From contig CAYSPG010000008.1 of assembly GCA_964432885.1 (NCBI GenBank), forward strand, positions 62,001 through 126,000: DNA of 64,000 bases, given 5' to 3'. The notes under the pieces are model-generated. The model was not told the DNA's origin, ran no database searches, and was given only the letters and a program-made list of their open reading frames with translations. Position numbers and translations under genes: made by a program. Each line of letters starts with the position of its first letter. The stretch's first letter is position 1. This stretch comes from CAYSPG01 sp964432885 (GTDB lineage: Bacteria; Bacteroidota; Bacteroidia; AKYH767-A; OLB10). Positions 1-8,472 of this stretch are shown here, piece by piece.

Positions 1-920
1 AAAATAAAGGAAGGTATAAGGGGCTTTGTTTGAGCATTGGTTTTAATAACGGTTCCACTTGCATCAGGATTTAAAAATGATTTAACATACAATGGAATAT
101 TTTTATTCTCCAATGGTTTGATAGTTTTTGGGTGAATAACCGTAGCGCCATAGTAAGCTAATTCTATTGCATCATGATATCCAAGCTGCTCCAACTTTTG
201 TGCTTCTTTATAAAACTTAGGGTCGGCATTTAATACCCCAGGTACATCTTTCCAAATACACATTTCGTCTGCGCCTAGCAAGTGCGAAAATATTGCTGCC
301 GTATAATCAGAACCTTCGCGGCCTAATGTGGTGGTGTAGTTTTCCGAAGTACCGGCAATAAATCCTTGCGTTAAAACTATTTTATTTGAGTTGAATTGTG
401 GTTTTACTTTTTCGTTCACCAAACTTCCGCTTGTTTCCCAGTCAATTTTTCCTTCGCGATACGTATTATCTGTACGCACACAATCGCGCGCATCAAGCCA
501 ACTATTTTTTACCCCGTTTGCATTTAAATACGCACTTACAATTTTTGTTGAAATTAATTCGCCAATGGAAACAATTTGGTCGTAAATAAAACCATACGTG
601 CGGCCCGATTCTTCTTCAAGCACCCAATCAACTTCCACAAAAAAATTATTTACTTCTTCGAAAACCGCATTGCCCGTATCAGGAAATAAATGACTCATAA
701 TAGTGTAGTGATAGCGCTTTACTTCTTCAAGTGCTGTATGAGCATCACCTTTCTTGTAATAAAAATCATTAACCACTTTTTCTAACGCATTAGTGGTTTT
801 TCCCATTGCTGAAATTACTACAAGAATTTTTTCATTGGGAAACCGCTTGAGTATTGAGGCAACATTACTAACAGAAGAAGCATCCTTAACCGATGCTCCG
901 CCAAATTTGAACACTTTCAT
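1..920 (-). CDS. lysC: aspartate kinase, 3' part outside the window
   Basis: Catalyses ATP-dependent phosphorylation of L-aspartate, the first step towards lysine, threonine and methionine. Translation from the ATG at 918-920 gives KFGGASVKD at residues 5-13, the amino-acid-kinase N-terminal signature. TTLGREGSDYTAA, the aspartate-binding segment of monofunctional aspartokinases, lies near residue 200. About 306 residues are inside the window and the reading frame is still open at base 1, so the C-terminal ACT regulatory domains are not seen. I cannot tell whether the protein is monofunctional or fused to homoserine dehydrogenase, but the N-terminus looks like the stand-alone Bacteroidota form. 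The leader at 921-1000 carries a hairpin and an ATTCGT-type repeat. Confidence 0.93.
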   Translation of the reverse strand, partial: MKVFKFGGASVKDASSVSNVASILKRFPNEKILVVISAMGKTTNALEKVVNDFYYKKGDAHTALEEVKRYHYTIMSHLFPDTGNAVFEEVNNFFVEVDWVLEEESGRTYGFIYDQIVSIGELISTKIVSAYLNANGVKNSWLDARDCVRTDNTYREGKIDWETSGSLVNEKVKPQFNSNKIVLTQGFIAGTSENYTTTLGREGSDYTAAIFSHLLGADEMCIWKDVPGVLNADPKFYKEAQKLEQLGYHDAIELAYYGATVIHPKTIKPLENKNIPLYVKSFLNPDASGTVIKTNAQTKPLIPSFI

Positions 921-948
921 TTAACTACGAATTATTGAGTTCACGAAA

Positions 949-967
949 TCCCGATTTTTTTTCGGGA
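949..967 (-). other. hairpin in the aspartate kinase leader
   Basis: TCCCGA and TCGGGA arms flank a short T-rich loop, about 30 bp upstream of the aspartate kinase start codon. It could be a leader RNA hairpin or a small dispersed palindrome. No attenuation peptide is visible. Confidence 0.4.
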
Positions 968-991
968 CGAATAACTAAGAATATACAAATC
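967..991. repeat. ATTCGT-type junction repeat, solo copy
   Basis: This 25-bp stretch matches 22 of 25 positions of the segment at 53286-53310, which forms part of the inverted repeat flanking the cassette inside the nuo operon. On the minus strand it reads GATTTGTATATTC and may also contribute promoter-like bases (TATATTCT resembles TAnnTTTG). Confidence 0.5.
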
Positions 992-1060
992 AAAAAGCGG
1001 TGCAAAAATGCATGTTCGGTAAATACAAAATTGGGGAGATGAAAAATTTTATTTCAAAGT

Positions 1061-2512
1061 TTAGTTTTTCGATTTAATCGTTTTTCCATACGCTGGCACA
1101 AAAATTAAATACGTGCTATTGGCAAGTTTTTCCCTTTTATAATCTGCCTTGGTTCCAACAAAAATTATTTTCCCGTTAATGTCGTACACCACAATGGTTT
1201 CATTGTCTTTAAGTGTTATCCAACTGGTATTAGATTTTTGCGGAGTTAAAACTCCTGTTGTTCCCAAAAATTCATAGGCTCCAATGTCAGGATATGTTCC
1301 TGAAGTGCGTGTGCTGTTTTCCAAATCAACAAGTGGAGCTACTTTATTGTAGTACGAATTTCGACCTGTATTTATTGCAGCACTTGTGTTTGCCAAATGA
1401 TAATTGTTTACCGATGCATTTACAAACAATGCTGATGGATTTGCAATAACCGAATTGCTGTCGTTTTGTGATGCTTGCCATTGGGCAAGTGTCATGTTTG
1501 TATTTCCTCCATCAGTTGACATGCGGTTTGTTAAAACATTTCGGTTGCTGTGAAACCCGCTTGCGCTTGCTGCATCAATGCTAATGCTTCCGCGAAAAGA
1601 ATGTGAGCTGTAAAAAATATTGTTGAATACGATGTTGTTTATGCTGCCATCAGAAATATTCAAAGCCCATCTGCCATCTGACGGTTGCAGAATGGTATTA
1701 TTTACAACTGTATTGCCTGATGAGGGCGCTCCGCCATCAATCATATACAATGAAATTCCGCTTGCGTGATTGTTGTATGCCAAATTATTTTGAATGATAG
1801 AATTTTGCACCCCATCACAATTAATTGCTGAACCCCCACCTACTCCATTGTCATACAAAATATTTTTTTCGACCAATGCATTGCTGATGATTCCATCACC
1901 ACCCATGCTTATATCACCATTCATGTGAATGCCGCAATCAGAATTTCCCCAGCAAATATTGTTTCTGATAATTGGGTTATCGGCTGAGTTGCTAAAATAA
2001 ATTCCATGTTGCTGCACCGAGCGGCTGCATTCATTGTTTTCAATAAGTATATTTTCACTAAAGCCCGTTAAAATACCCCACACACCATTTTGGTCGCACA
2101 CGTTGTTGCGGATAATTACATGCTCATTAATTACAGACCTTATACCTGCGCGAGGCACGCCAGTAATTTTAAATCCTTCTACAATAATGTGGCTGGCCGA
2201 TTCAAGGTTTATTCCATCGTTAGTAGTTCCATTGGGTGCATTTATAATAACGTTTTGCTGAGCATGAAAAACAATTTTTTGCGCAGCCGTTCCGCTGGTA
2301 GTATGATAAAAACCTGTGTAGTTTCCGGAAAGTACAATTACCGAATCGCCTGACGAAACAATATCGCTTGCATGTTGCAGTGTTTGAAATGCTGTTTGTG
2401 TTGTGAGTCCGTTGTTGGAATTATTTCCTGAATTGGAAACGTAATATGTTGCTGCCTGTAAATGCATTGAAAATAAAACAGCAATAAACAAAATGTAATT
2501 TTTATTTGCCAT
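1061..2512 (-). CDS. secreted right-handed beta-helix repeat protein
   Basis: Predicted exported protein of 483 residues. The first ~20 residues form a signal peptide ending near LQAA. It is followed by YYVSNSGNNSNNG, the entry motif of DUF1565/PbH1 parallel beta-helix proteins. Between about residues 90 and 330 there are many short Asn-rich rungs of the type IIRNN/ILIENN/IIQNN, typical of pectate-lyase-like beta-helices. The last ~50 residues (VVYDINGKIIF, then a short hydrophobic strand and a basic end) resemble a degenerate T9SS type A sorting domain. Such proteins usually bind or cut polysaccharide at the cell surface; no catalytic residues can be assigned, so the substrate is unknown. 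It stands alone on the minus strand. Confidence 0.8.
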   Translation of the reverse strand: MANKNYILFIAVLFSMHLQAATYYVSNSGNNSNNGLTTQTAFQTLQHASDIVSSGDSVIVLSGNYTGFYHTTSGTAAQKIVFHAQQNVIINAPNGTTNDGINLESASHIIVEGFKITGVPRAGIRSVINEHVIIRNNVCDQNGVWGILTGFSENILIENNECSRSVQQHGIYFSNSADNPIIRNNICWGNSDCGIHMNGDISMGGDGIISNALVEKNILYDNGVGGGSAINCDGVQNSIIQNNLAYNNHASGISLYMIDGGAPSSGNTVVNNTILQPSDGRWALNISDGSINNIVFNNIFYSSHSFRGSISIDAASASGFHSNRNVLTNRMSTDGGNTNMTLAQWQASQNDSNSVIANPSALFVNASVNNYHLANTSAAINTGRNSYYNKVAPLVDLENSTRTSGTYPDIGAYEFLGTTGVLTPQKSNTSWITLKDNETIVVYDINGKIIFVGTKADYKREKLANSTYLIFVPAYGKTIKSKN

Positions 2513-2604
2513 AGTTTGTGCCTTTGAGGGGCAATATAATCAACACCCAAAAATAAGATAGTTGAAAAAAGCCGGAATTCTTACAGCAATAAAATTTACA
2601 AGCA

Positions 2605-4296
2605 TCATGCTTTGTGAATTGGGTTTATTTTTTCAATCAACAGGCCAATAAACACAACCATTAAGCTTCCTAAAACATTAAGCCACAAAAAAGCCATTAC
2701 ATCAAAACACCAGCAATAAACAACAAACAACTCGGTGATAACAGCGGCAATAAAAACCGAAGTGCCCGAAATTTTTTTTACATAAAAGGCAACAATAAAA
2801 ATTCCGAGAATGGTTCCGTAAAAAAGTGAGCCGAGAACATTAACCGCTTCTAATAAATTTCCCATTTTGCCAGCAAACAGTGCAGCCACAATGCAAAAAA
2901 TTCCCCAACCAAGTGTTGAAAGCCTGGAGGCATTTAAATACCTTTTATCACTTGCGGTTTTATTTATTGAACGTTTATAAATATCAATTACAGTGGTAGA
3001 GGCAAGTGAGTTTAGCCCTGAAGCAAGCGAACCCATGCTTGCCAAAAATATTACGGCAATCAACAAGCCTATTAACCCTTCGGGCAAATGCTTTATTACA
3101 AATGTTAGAAAAATATAATTGCCATCATTTTTGTCTGTCTTTGCATTATGCTGGTGTAAAAAATCAATGGTTTGCTTTCGTAAAGTTTCTGTTTCAGCAA
3201 ACGCTTTTTTAAAATTTTCCTTTTCTACTAGTATATCTGCCTGGCTCTGTAAATTGTAAGCATTGCTTAATGCTAAAACAGTTTTTTGCTTTTGGGCACA
3301 GGCGTTTTCAAATTGTATTTTTAAGCTATTAAATTCTGCCTGATGTGATGACTGCTCAATTTTTTTCACCTCGTTGTTATTAAAAAAAACAGGCGGTGTA
3401 TTAAACTGGTAAAAAACAAAAACCAAAATTCCCATCATAAGAATTAAAAACTGCATAGGTATTTTTAAAATCCCATTCATAAGCAAACCCATGCGGCTGT
3501 GCTTAATGCTGTGTGCAGTTAAATACCTACCCACTTGCGACTGGTCGGTTCCAAAATAAGACAACTGTAAAAAAAATCCTCCAATAATGCCGCTCCATAA
3601 ATTATACCGGTTATTCCAGTCAAAATTAAAATCAATCACATTCATTCGTCCTGCATCGCCTGCTATGTGCAATGCCGTGCCCAACCCTACCCCTTTGGGT
3701 AAAATTTGCAGTGCAATAATTCCTGCGCACAACATGCCAATAAAAATAATTCCCATTTGCAATACTTGTGTGTATGACACAGCCCGCGTGCCGCCATACA
3801 CCGTATAAATAATTACAAGGGTGCCAATAATTACAGTTGTAATTTGAATGTTGATATTTAAAATGGTAGAAAGTATAATGGATGGTGCGTAAATAGAAAT
3901 GCCCGTTGACACACCGCGTTGCAATAAAAACAAAAGCGAAGTGAGCTTGCGCGTTTTTAAATCAAAACGAGTTTCTAAAAATTCATACGCAGTAAAAACA
4001 CGCAGATTGTGAAAAATGGGAATAAAAGTCATGCTTAGCACAATCATGGCTAAAGGCAACCCAAAATAAAATTGCGCAAAGCGCATTCCATCGGTGTAGG
4101 CTTGCCCCGGAGCCGAAAGAAACGTGATGGCACTTGCTTGCGTTGCCATTACACTTAGCAACACATGGTACCATGGCAACTGTTTTCCGGCAAGTAAATA
4201 TGAGTCAATATTTTTTTGTCCTCGACCTTTTAGTATGCCAAACAAAACAATTATCAGCAGCGTGCAAATCAAAACAACCCAATCCAGAGTGCTCAT
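2605..4296 (-). CDS. sodium:solute symporter family protein
   Basis: Inner-membrane symporter of the SSS family, expected to couple Na+ entry to uptake of a small solute; the substrate cannot be read from sequence. From the ATG at 4294-4296 the protein has 563 residues, starting MSTLDWVVLICTLL. It contains SSS signatures such as SYLLAGKQLPWYHVLLSVMA, followed by many membrane helices. A hydrophilic, probably coiled-coil insertion (roughly residues 310-380, rich in Glu, Lys and Gln) splits the helices, as in a Bacteroidota subfamily. An in-frame ATG 27 codons upstream exists, but those codons overlap the small membrane gene in another frame. The 4296 start is preferred because it forms an ATGA overlap with that gene. 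Confidence 0.9.
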   Translation of the reverse strand: MSTLDWVVLICTLLIIVLFGILKGRGQKNIDSYLLAGKQLPWYHVLLSVMATQASAITFLSAPGQAYTDGMRFAQFYFGLPLAMIVLSMTFIPIFHNLRVFTAYEFLETRFDLKTRKLTSLLFLLQRGVSTGISIYAPSIILSTILNINIQITTVIIGTLVIIYTVYGGTRAVSYTQVLQMGIIFIGMLCAGIIALQILPKGVGLGTALHIAGDAGRMNVIDFNFDWNNRYNLWSGIIGGFFLQLSYFGTDQSQVGRYLTAHSIKHSRMGLLMNGILKIPMQFLILMMGILVFVFYQFNTPPVFFNNNEVKKIEQSSHQAEFNSLKIQFENACAQKQKTVLALSNAYNLQSQADILVEKENFKKAFAETETLRKQTIDFLHQHNAKTDKNDGNYIFLTFVIKHLPEGLIGLLIAVIFLASMGSLASGLNSLASTTVIDIYKRSINKTASDKRYLNASRLSTLGWGIFCIVAALFAGKMGNLLEAVNVLGSLFYGTILGIFIVAFYVKKISGTSVFIAAVITELFVVYCWCFDVMAFLWLNVLGSLMVVFIGLLIEKINPIHKA

Positions 4297-4409
4297 GCAA
4301 ATGTTATAGTTAGCCAGTAATAAAAAATAATTTGCAGCAACAACAATGCAATTACTGTTGCATAAATAAATCGCCACGATTTAAAAATTGATTTGGTTTT
4401 TGCCGACAT
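4293..4409 (-). CDS. 38-residue membrane protein coupled to the symporter
   Basis: A small gene running from the ATG at 4407-4409 to a TGA at 4293-4295, which overlaps the symporter start codon as ATGA. The product begins MSAKTKSIFKSWRFIYA and continues as one hydrophobic helix ending in YYWLTITFA. The composition (positive N-terminus, single membrane span, aromatic C-terminal belt) and the overlap suggest a translationally coupled accessory subunit of the transporter. Larger two-subunit sodium symporters with a small partner (DUF4212 type) are known, but this one is far shorter. I recall similar short ORFs before SSS genes in other Bacteroidota, unverified here. Confidence 0.65.
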   Translation of the reverse strand: MSAKTKSIFKSWRFIYATVIALLLLQIIFYYWLTITFA

Positions 4410-4447
4410 CAACAGAACGGAATAAGAGTATTTATTTTCATTGATAC

Positions 4448-4482
4448 AACTTTGCCAAAGTTCTAAAAACTATGGCAAAGTT
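4448..4482. repeat. nested palindrome, two AACTTTGsCAAAGTT arms
   Basis: Arm one, AACTTTGCCAAAGTT (4448-4462), is nearly self-complementary. Arm two, AACTATGGCAAAGTT (4468-4482), is the reverse complement of arm one with one mismatch. The structure can fold as one long hairpin or two short ones. It sits between the small membrane gene and the terminator of the next gene, and could be a REP-like repeat or an operator. Confidence 0.6.
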
Positions 4483-4502
4483 AGATGCACACTCAAAAAA
4501 GA

Positions 4503-4527
4503 AAAGCCGGAACAAAGTCCGGCCTTT
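4503..4527 (-). terminator. intrinsic terminator of the DNRLRE protein gene
   Basis: GCCGGA (4506-4511) pairs with TCCGGC (4518-4523). Read on the minus strand the hairpin is followed by CTTTTCTTTT. It lies 18 bp past the stop of the gene ending at 4545. Confidence 0.75.
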
Positions 4528-4544
4528 CAGTGATTTTAATAAGC

Positions 4545-5492
4545 CTATTCTACAACAAATTTTTCGGTAACTATTTCTTCATCGGTTCGTAACACGGCCA
4601 CATACATTCCGTTTTTCCAATCGTTGGTTTGCACCAACATTAAATTTTCTCCTTCTGACAACTGAACATTTTGAGTTTTAATTTCTCTTCCGCTTAAATC
4701 ATAAATGGCAAATTGTGCATTTTTATTTTGTATTGAATTAACAATAACATCCACTTCGTTTATGCTAAAGCGGTTAAACAACTGAAAAGAAGTAATTGCA
4801 GGAGCCGATTTTTTGGATGCACCGTTATTTTCAACAACAGGCATTGGCGAAGGAGTAGTGTATGTTACCACCAGTTTGGGGCGCAATGCAGCATTAGGAT
4901 TATCGCTAGATGCAAAAATTAATTTGCGATACTTTGCTTCGGTTTGCATGCGAAACAACATGCCAAAATTTTGCGATGGATTGCTAACCCAATGCTGTAC
5001 AAAGTTTTTTATGTTGATGTTTAAAAAGTTTTGTGTGTTTGAGGTGGTAGCACCAAGTGAAACCTGGTTGGTGGCAGTAGTTGAAGGTTGATTATTCCAT
5101 GTAACGGTATACTCATCCCATGCCGATGTAATTCTTCTCAGGTAACTTGTATTGGGAGTAAAAAAAGTTGTAAAGTGTTTTCCTTCGGGGTCGTTGGGAT
5201 TAAAAAACAAACTAAACTTAGCATCAACGATGGTAGCATTGGATGGAATACCACTCAAGTTAAATTGAATGAGCGAACGTACGTTTGATGATGCGCCACC
5301 GTTTGTCCATCCTATGGCATCAAACTCTTGCTTGCTGCCATGGTTTCCGTTTGGATATCCGCACGGCACGCAGCTAAAAATTTCAGCATCTTTTCCTGCC
5401 GCTCCATCGGGTTGTAATGTGATAGTTGTTTGCGCAAATGCATTGGCAAACGTTGCCATGCAAATGATAGTACCCAGTAATTTTATATTCAT
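4545..5492 (-). CDS. DNRLRE-domain T9SS cargo protein
   Basis: A 315-residue exported protein. It has a signal peptide ending NAFAQ (~residue 21), then a DNRLRE/CBM96-like domain over about residues 22-215: TITLQPDGAAGKDA, NVRSLIQFNLSGIPSNA, then LRRITSAWDEYTVTWNN, the usual W-x-E-x-x-V-T-W core. The last ~75 residues form a T9SS type A sorting domain (FAIYDLSGREIKTQNV ... GMYVAVLR ... KFVVE). This domain family is a carbohydrate-binding or structural module found on cell-surface proteins; no enzyme domain is attached. It is secreted through the T9SS and probably anchored at the surface. It diverges from the BNR-repeat gene at 5797. Confidence 0.85.
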   Translation of the reverse strand: MNIKLLGTIICMATFANAFAQTTITLQPDGAAGKDAEIFSCVPCGYPNGNHGSKQEFDAIGWTNGGASSNVRSLIQFNLSGIPSNATIVDAKFSLFFNPNDPEGKHFTTFFTPNTSYLRRITSAWDEYTVTWNNQPSTTATNQVSLGATTSNTQNFLNINIKNFVQHWVSNPSQNFGMLFRMQTEAKYRKLIFASSDNPNAALRPKLVVTYTTPSPMPVVENNGASKKSAPAITSFQLFNRFSINEVDVIVNSIQNKNAQFAIYDLSGREIKTQNVQLSEGENLMLVQTNDWKNGMYVAVLRTDEEIVTEKFVVE

Positions 5493-5796
5493 TGTCGTGC
5501 TTTTAGATTGTCCCCGAAAGTAAACCTTAACCTGATATTTTTATTTATACCATTAACGGCTTTTGAACAATAAATTGTTGATGTTGGAGGGTAGATTAAC
5601 CCATTTAAGGTATCAGGGTTTTTGACTGAGAAAAACAATACCAATTATTCTCTATATGAAGAAGTAAAGGGTGAGGAATCTTAAATTTGGTAATTCACGT
5701 TTTATCAAGATAACAATAAACCGAAAATATTCTTTCAAAGCAATGCCCATTTGTTCTATTTTCATTCCCAAATAATTTCAGACAAACATCCGGCTC
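5493..5796. other. 304-bp divergent spacer
   Basis: AT-rich region between two divergent T9SS cargo genes. On the minus strand TACTTTCG (forward 5515-5522) is one base from the TAnnTTTG -7 box and could serve the DNRLRE gene. No convincing ORF, RNA or long repeat is seen. Confidence 0.4.
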
Positions 5797-8292
5797 ATGA
5801 AAAAAAATTTATTGTTTCTGTTTGTTACCGTTATCTTCTTTGGTTGCAAAAACAAAAAGTACGAAGAAGAAAAAAGCGAAGCATACGATGCCTTGCAATT
5901 TTTAGGAACCATGAATGCATATCCTGATGTTGACATTCCTGATGCCGCATTTGGAAATGCATATAATTTTTACAAAACAAATTTTCAAAATAATAATTTA
6001 CGTGCTGCATCTGTTGCTTCATGGCAGAGCATTGGGCCAAACAATGTAGGCGGTCGCACCATAAGCATTGCAATAGATCCTGTTGACACAAATATTATTT
6101 GGCTTGGCTCGGCATCAGGCGGTTTGTGGAAAAGTGTGAGTGGAGGAATTGGTGTAAATGCATGGCAATATATTCCAACAGGCTTTCCTGTTTTGGGAGT
6201 TGCTGCCATAACCATCAATCCACAAAACACCAGCGAAATGTACATTGGCACTGGCGAAACGTATGATTATGGAACTTCGGTAAACGGTTTGGTAATACGA
6301 ACCACACGCGGCAGCAACGGCATTGGAATTTTAAAATCAACTGATGGCGGAGCAACATGGACTCATGCTTTAAACTGGCTTTACAATCAAAGGCGCACAG
6401 TATGGGATATTATAGTTAATCCTCAAAACTCAAACACTGTTTATGCTGCCACTACCGAAGGCGTTTTAAAATCAATTGATGCCGGTGTTACCTGGAGCAC
6501 ATCGCTTAACCAGTTAATGGTAATGGATTTGGAGATGGATCCTTCTGACACAAGCCTGCTGTATGCAGGTGTTGGAAATTTAACCAGCTTAAACAAAGGC
6601 CTGTATAAAACCACCAATGCCGGCTCTACGTGGAATGTACTTGCCGGTGGGCTTCCTGTAAATAATCATTCAGGAAGAATTAGTGTACGGGTTTATAAAA
6701 ACAATCCCAACATTGTAATGGCTCATATTGCCGATGATTTTAATTCGGTGGGTTTATACAGGTCAACCAACAAAGGGGTTAACTGGACACTTGTTACCAA
6801 TGATGATGTAGCCTCGATACAAGGGTGGTATTCAAAATGCCTGATGATGAAAGAGGATGATGATACGCACGTGCTTGTGGGTGGAGTAAGTTTGTTTGAA
6901 TCGTTTAGCAGCGGAAGCAACGTGAATCAAATCACCTATTACGACCCTTCCAATATTCAAACTATGGCATGGCCTGATATGCACGACATTGTTTCAAACC
7001 CATTTGATGCCGATAAAATTTATTTGCTTACCGATGCGGGGCTTTACCGCTCTAATGATTTTGGCATTACATGGTATTGGTGTGCCGATGGATATGTGGT
7101 ATCGCAATTTTATCACGGTTCGGTTTCAACCACCGACTCGATGCTTGCCCTTGGCGGATTGCAGGACAGGAATACACAGTTTTACTCAGGATCGCTTTAC
7201 TGGACACCTTACTTTAATGGTGACGGAACCTTTAATGCCATTGATCCTGTTAACGACTCCGTTCAATATGTTTCTTCTCAATACTTAAACATTGAGCAAT
7301 CAACCGACAGGGGGCAAACTTTTCCAAATTATGTTTTTGGAGGAACCAATGCAGCTTTTGTTGCGCCTTATTTATTGGCACCGTCAAGCAACCTTACAAT
7401 GTATGCGGGTGACGAGAGTGTGAACAAAATAGATTTACTCACTTTTTTTACAACCACAAATCCTGTTGTATCGGCCGGTCAAAAAATTTTGAGCATCGCT
7501 GTTTCACATCAAAATGAAAACAAAATATATTTCACTCTCTCTCCAACCACCACACTTGCTGCAAAAGTTTATAAAAGTTTAAATGCGGGCGCCACCTCTA
7601 CAAATATTTCAACTGGCTTACCCAATCGTTATCCTCGCGACATAGAAGTAAACCCATCTAATGACAACGAAGCGATAGTTGTATTTTCAGGTTTTGGTGC
7701 AGGCCATATTTTTAAAACCACCAATGGCGGAACATCGTGGACAGACATTAGCACCACCTTGCCCGACATTCCATTTCACAGTATTTTGTTTGATCCCAAC
7801 AATCCTAGTAAAATTTATGCCGGCAGCGACCTGGGCGTTTTTTATACCACAAACAGCGGTGCCACCTGGCAAACATTAAACAGCGGCTTGCCCGAAGCGG
7901 TAATGATTTTTGATTTACAATATTCTCCGGCAAATAACAGCCTGATGGCATTTACACACGGGCATGGCGTATATAAAATAAATTTAACAGATGTATTTAC
8001 AGGTCATGAAAGTGTTTTGATAAACGAAACAAGTCTTTCTATTTTTCCTAACCCGTTAATTGATAAACTAAACCTTGCCTTTAATGCCATGCAGGATGGT
8101 ATTGTTACAATGGAAATTATAAATGAACAATCACAGGTGGTTTACACTACAAAGCAAAACTTTGTAGCCGGAAAAAATAAACAAACCTTAAACTGTGTTT
8201 TGCTTAAAAGCGGTATTTATTTTTTAAAAGTCGGTTTTGACAATAAGCATGATACTAAAAGCACATTGGTAAAAAAATTTGTTGTGATGTAA
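5797..8292 (+). CDS. BNR/sortilin-type beta-propeller T9SS cargo protein
   Basis: An 831-residue surface protein. The N-terminus, MKKNLLFLFVTVIFFGC, ends in a lipobox-like FFGC and is followed by a charged stretch. Residues ~75-750 contain repeated blades of the VPS10/BNR type: ILKSTDGGATW, LYKTTNAGSTW, IFKTTNGGTSW and VFYTTNSGATW, alternating with 'NP-N--Y' strands. This marks a WD40-like/sialidase-like propeller without recognisable catalytic residues. The last ~80 residues are a T9SS type A sorting domain (LSIFPNPLIDKLNLAF ... SGIYFLKVGF ... KKFVVM). Probably a secreted adhesin or glycan-binding protein. Having both a lipobox and a T9SS tail is unusual. Confidence 0.87.
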   Translation: MKKNLLFLFVTVIFFGCKNKKYEEEKSEAYDALQFLGTMNAYPDVDIPDAAFGNAYNFYKTNFQNNNLRAASVASWQSIGPNNVGGRTISIAIDPVDTNIIWLGSASGGLWKSVSGGIGVNAWQYIPTGFPVLGVAAITINPQNTSEMYIGTGETYDYGTSVNGLVIRTTRGSNGIGILKSTDGGATWTHALNWLYNQRRTVWDIIVNPQNSNTVYAATTEGVLKSIDAGVTWSTSLNQLMVMDLEMDPSDTSLLYAGVGNLTSLNKGLYKTTNAGSTWNVLAGGLPVNNHSGRISVRVYKNNPNIVMAHIADDFNSVGLYRSTNKGVNWTLVTNDDVASIQGWYSKCLMMKEDDDTHVLVGGVSLFESFSSGSNVNQITYYDPSNIQTMAWPDMHDIVSNPFDADKIYLLTDAGLYRSNDFGITWYWCADGYVVSQFYHGSVSTTDSMLALGGLQDRNTQFYSGSLYWTPYFNGDGTFNAIDPVNDSVQYVSSQYLNIEQSTDRGQTFPNYVFGGTNAAFVAPYLLAPSSNLTMYAGDESVNKIDLLTFFTTTNPVVSAGQKILSIAVSHQNENKIYFTLSPTTTLAAKVYKSLNAGATSTNISTGLPNRYPRDIEVNPSNDNEAIVVFSGFGAGHIFKTTNGGTSWTDISTTLPDIPFHSILFDPNNPSKIYAGSDLGVFYTTNSGATWQTLNSGLPEAVMIFDLQYSPANNSLMAFTHGHGVYKINLTDVFTGHESVLINETSLSIFPNPLIDKLNLAFNAMQDGIVTMEIINEQSQVVYTTKQNFVAGKNKQTLNCVLLKSGIYFLKVGFDNKHDTKSTLVKKFVVM

Positions 8293-8472
8293 CCAAAGTT
8301 GTTTTTACTCTCTTTTGCAATTGCTAAACCATAATAATGCTAACTCTATATGATGGCAACTTATGACTTTCAGTTTTAGGCCAAAACGGTTTTAATTGTT
8401 TTTCTATATTTACCCTGCAAAAAAATTATTACCCACCAAACCGCTTTTAGTTTAAAACCTAAACCAAGTTTA

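Noticed and set aside
391..589. Plus-strand ORFs over the aspartate kinase gene
   Set aside because: Antisense shadows of a strongly coding minus-strand frame with family motifs.
4296..4377. Upstream start of the sodium symporter adding 27 residues
   Set aside because: Those codons overlap the small membrane gene in another frame, and the ATGA overlap start gives the normal SSS N-terminus.
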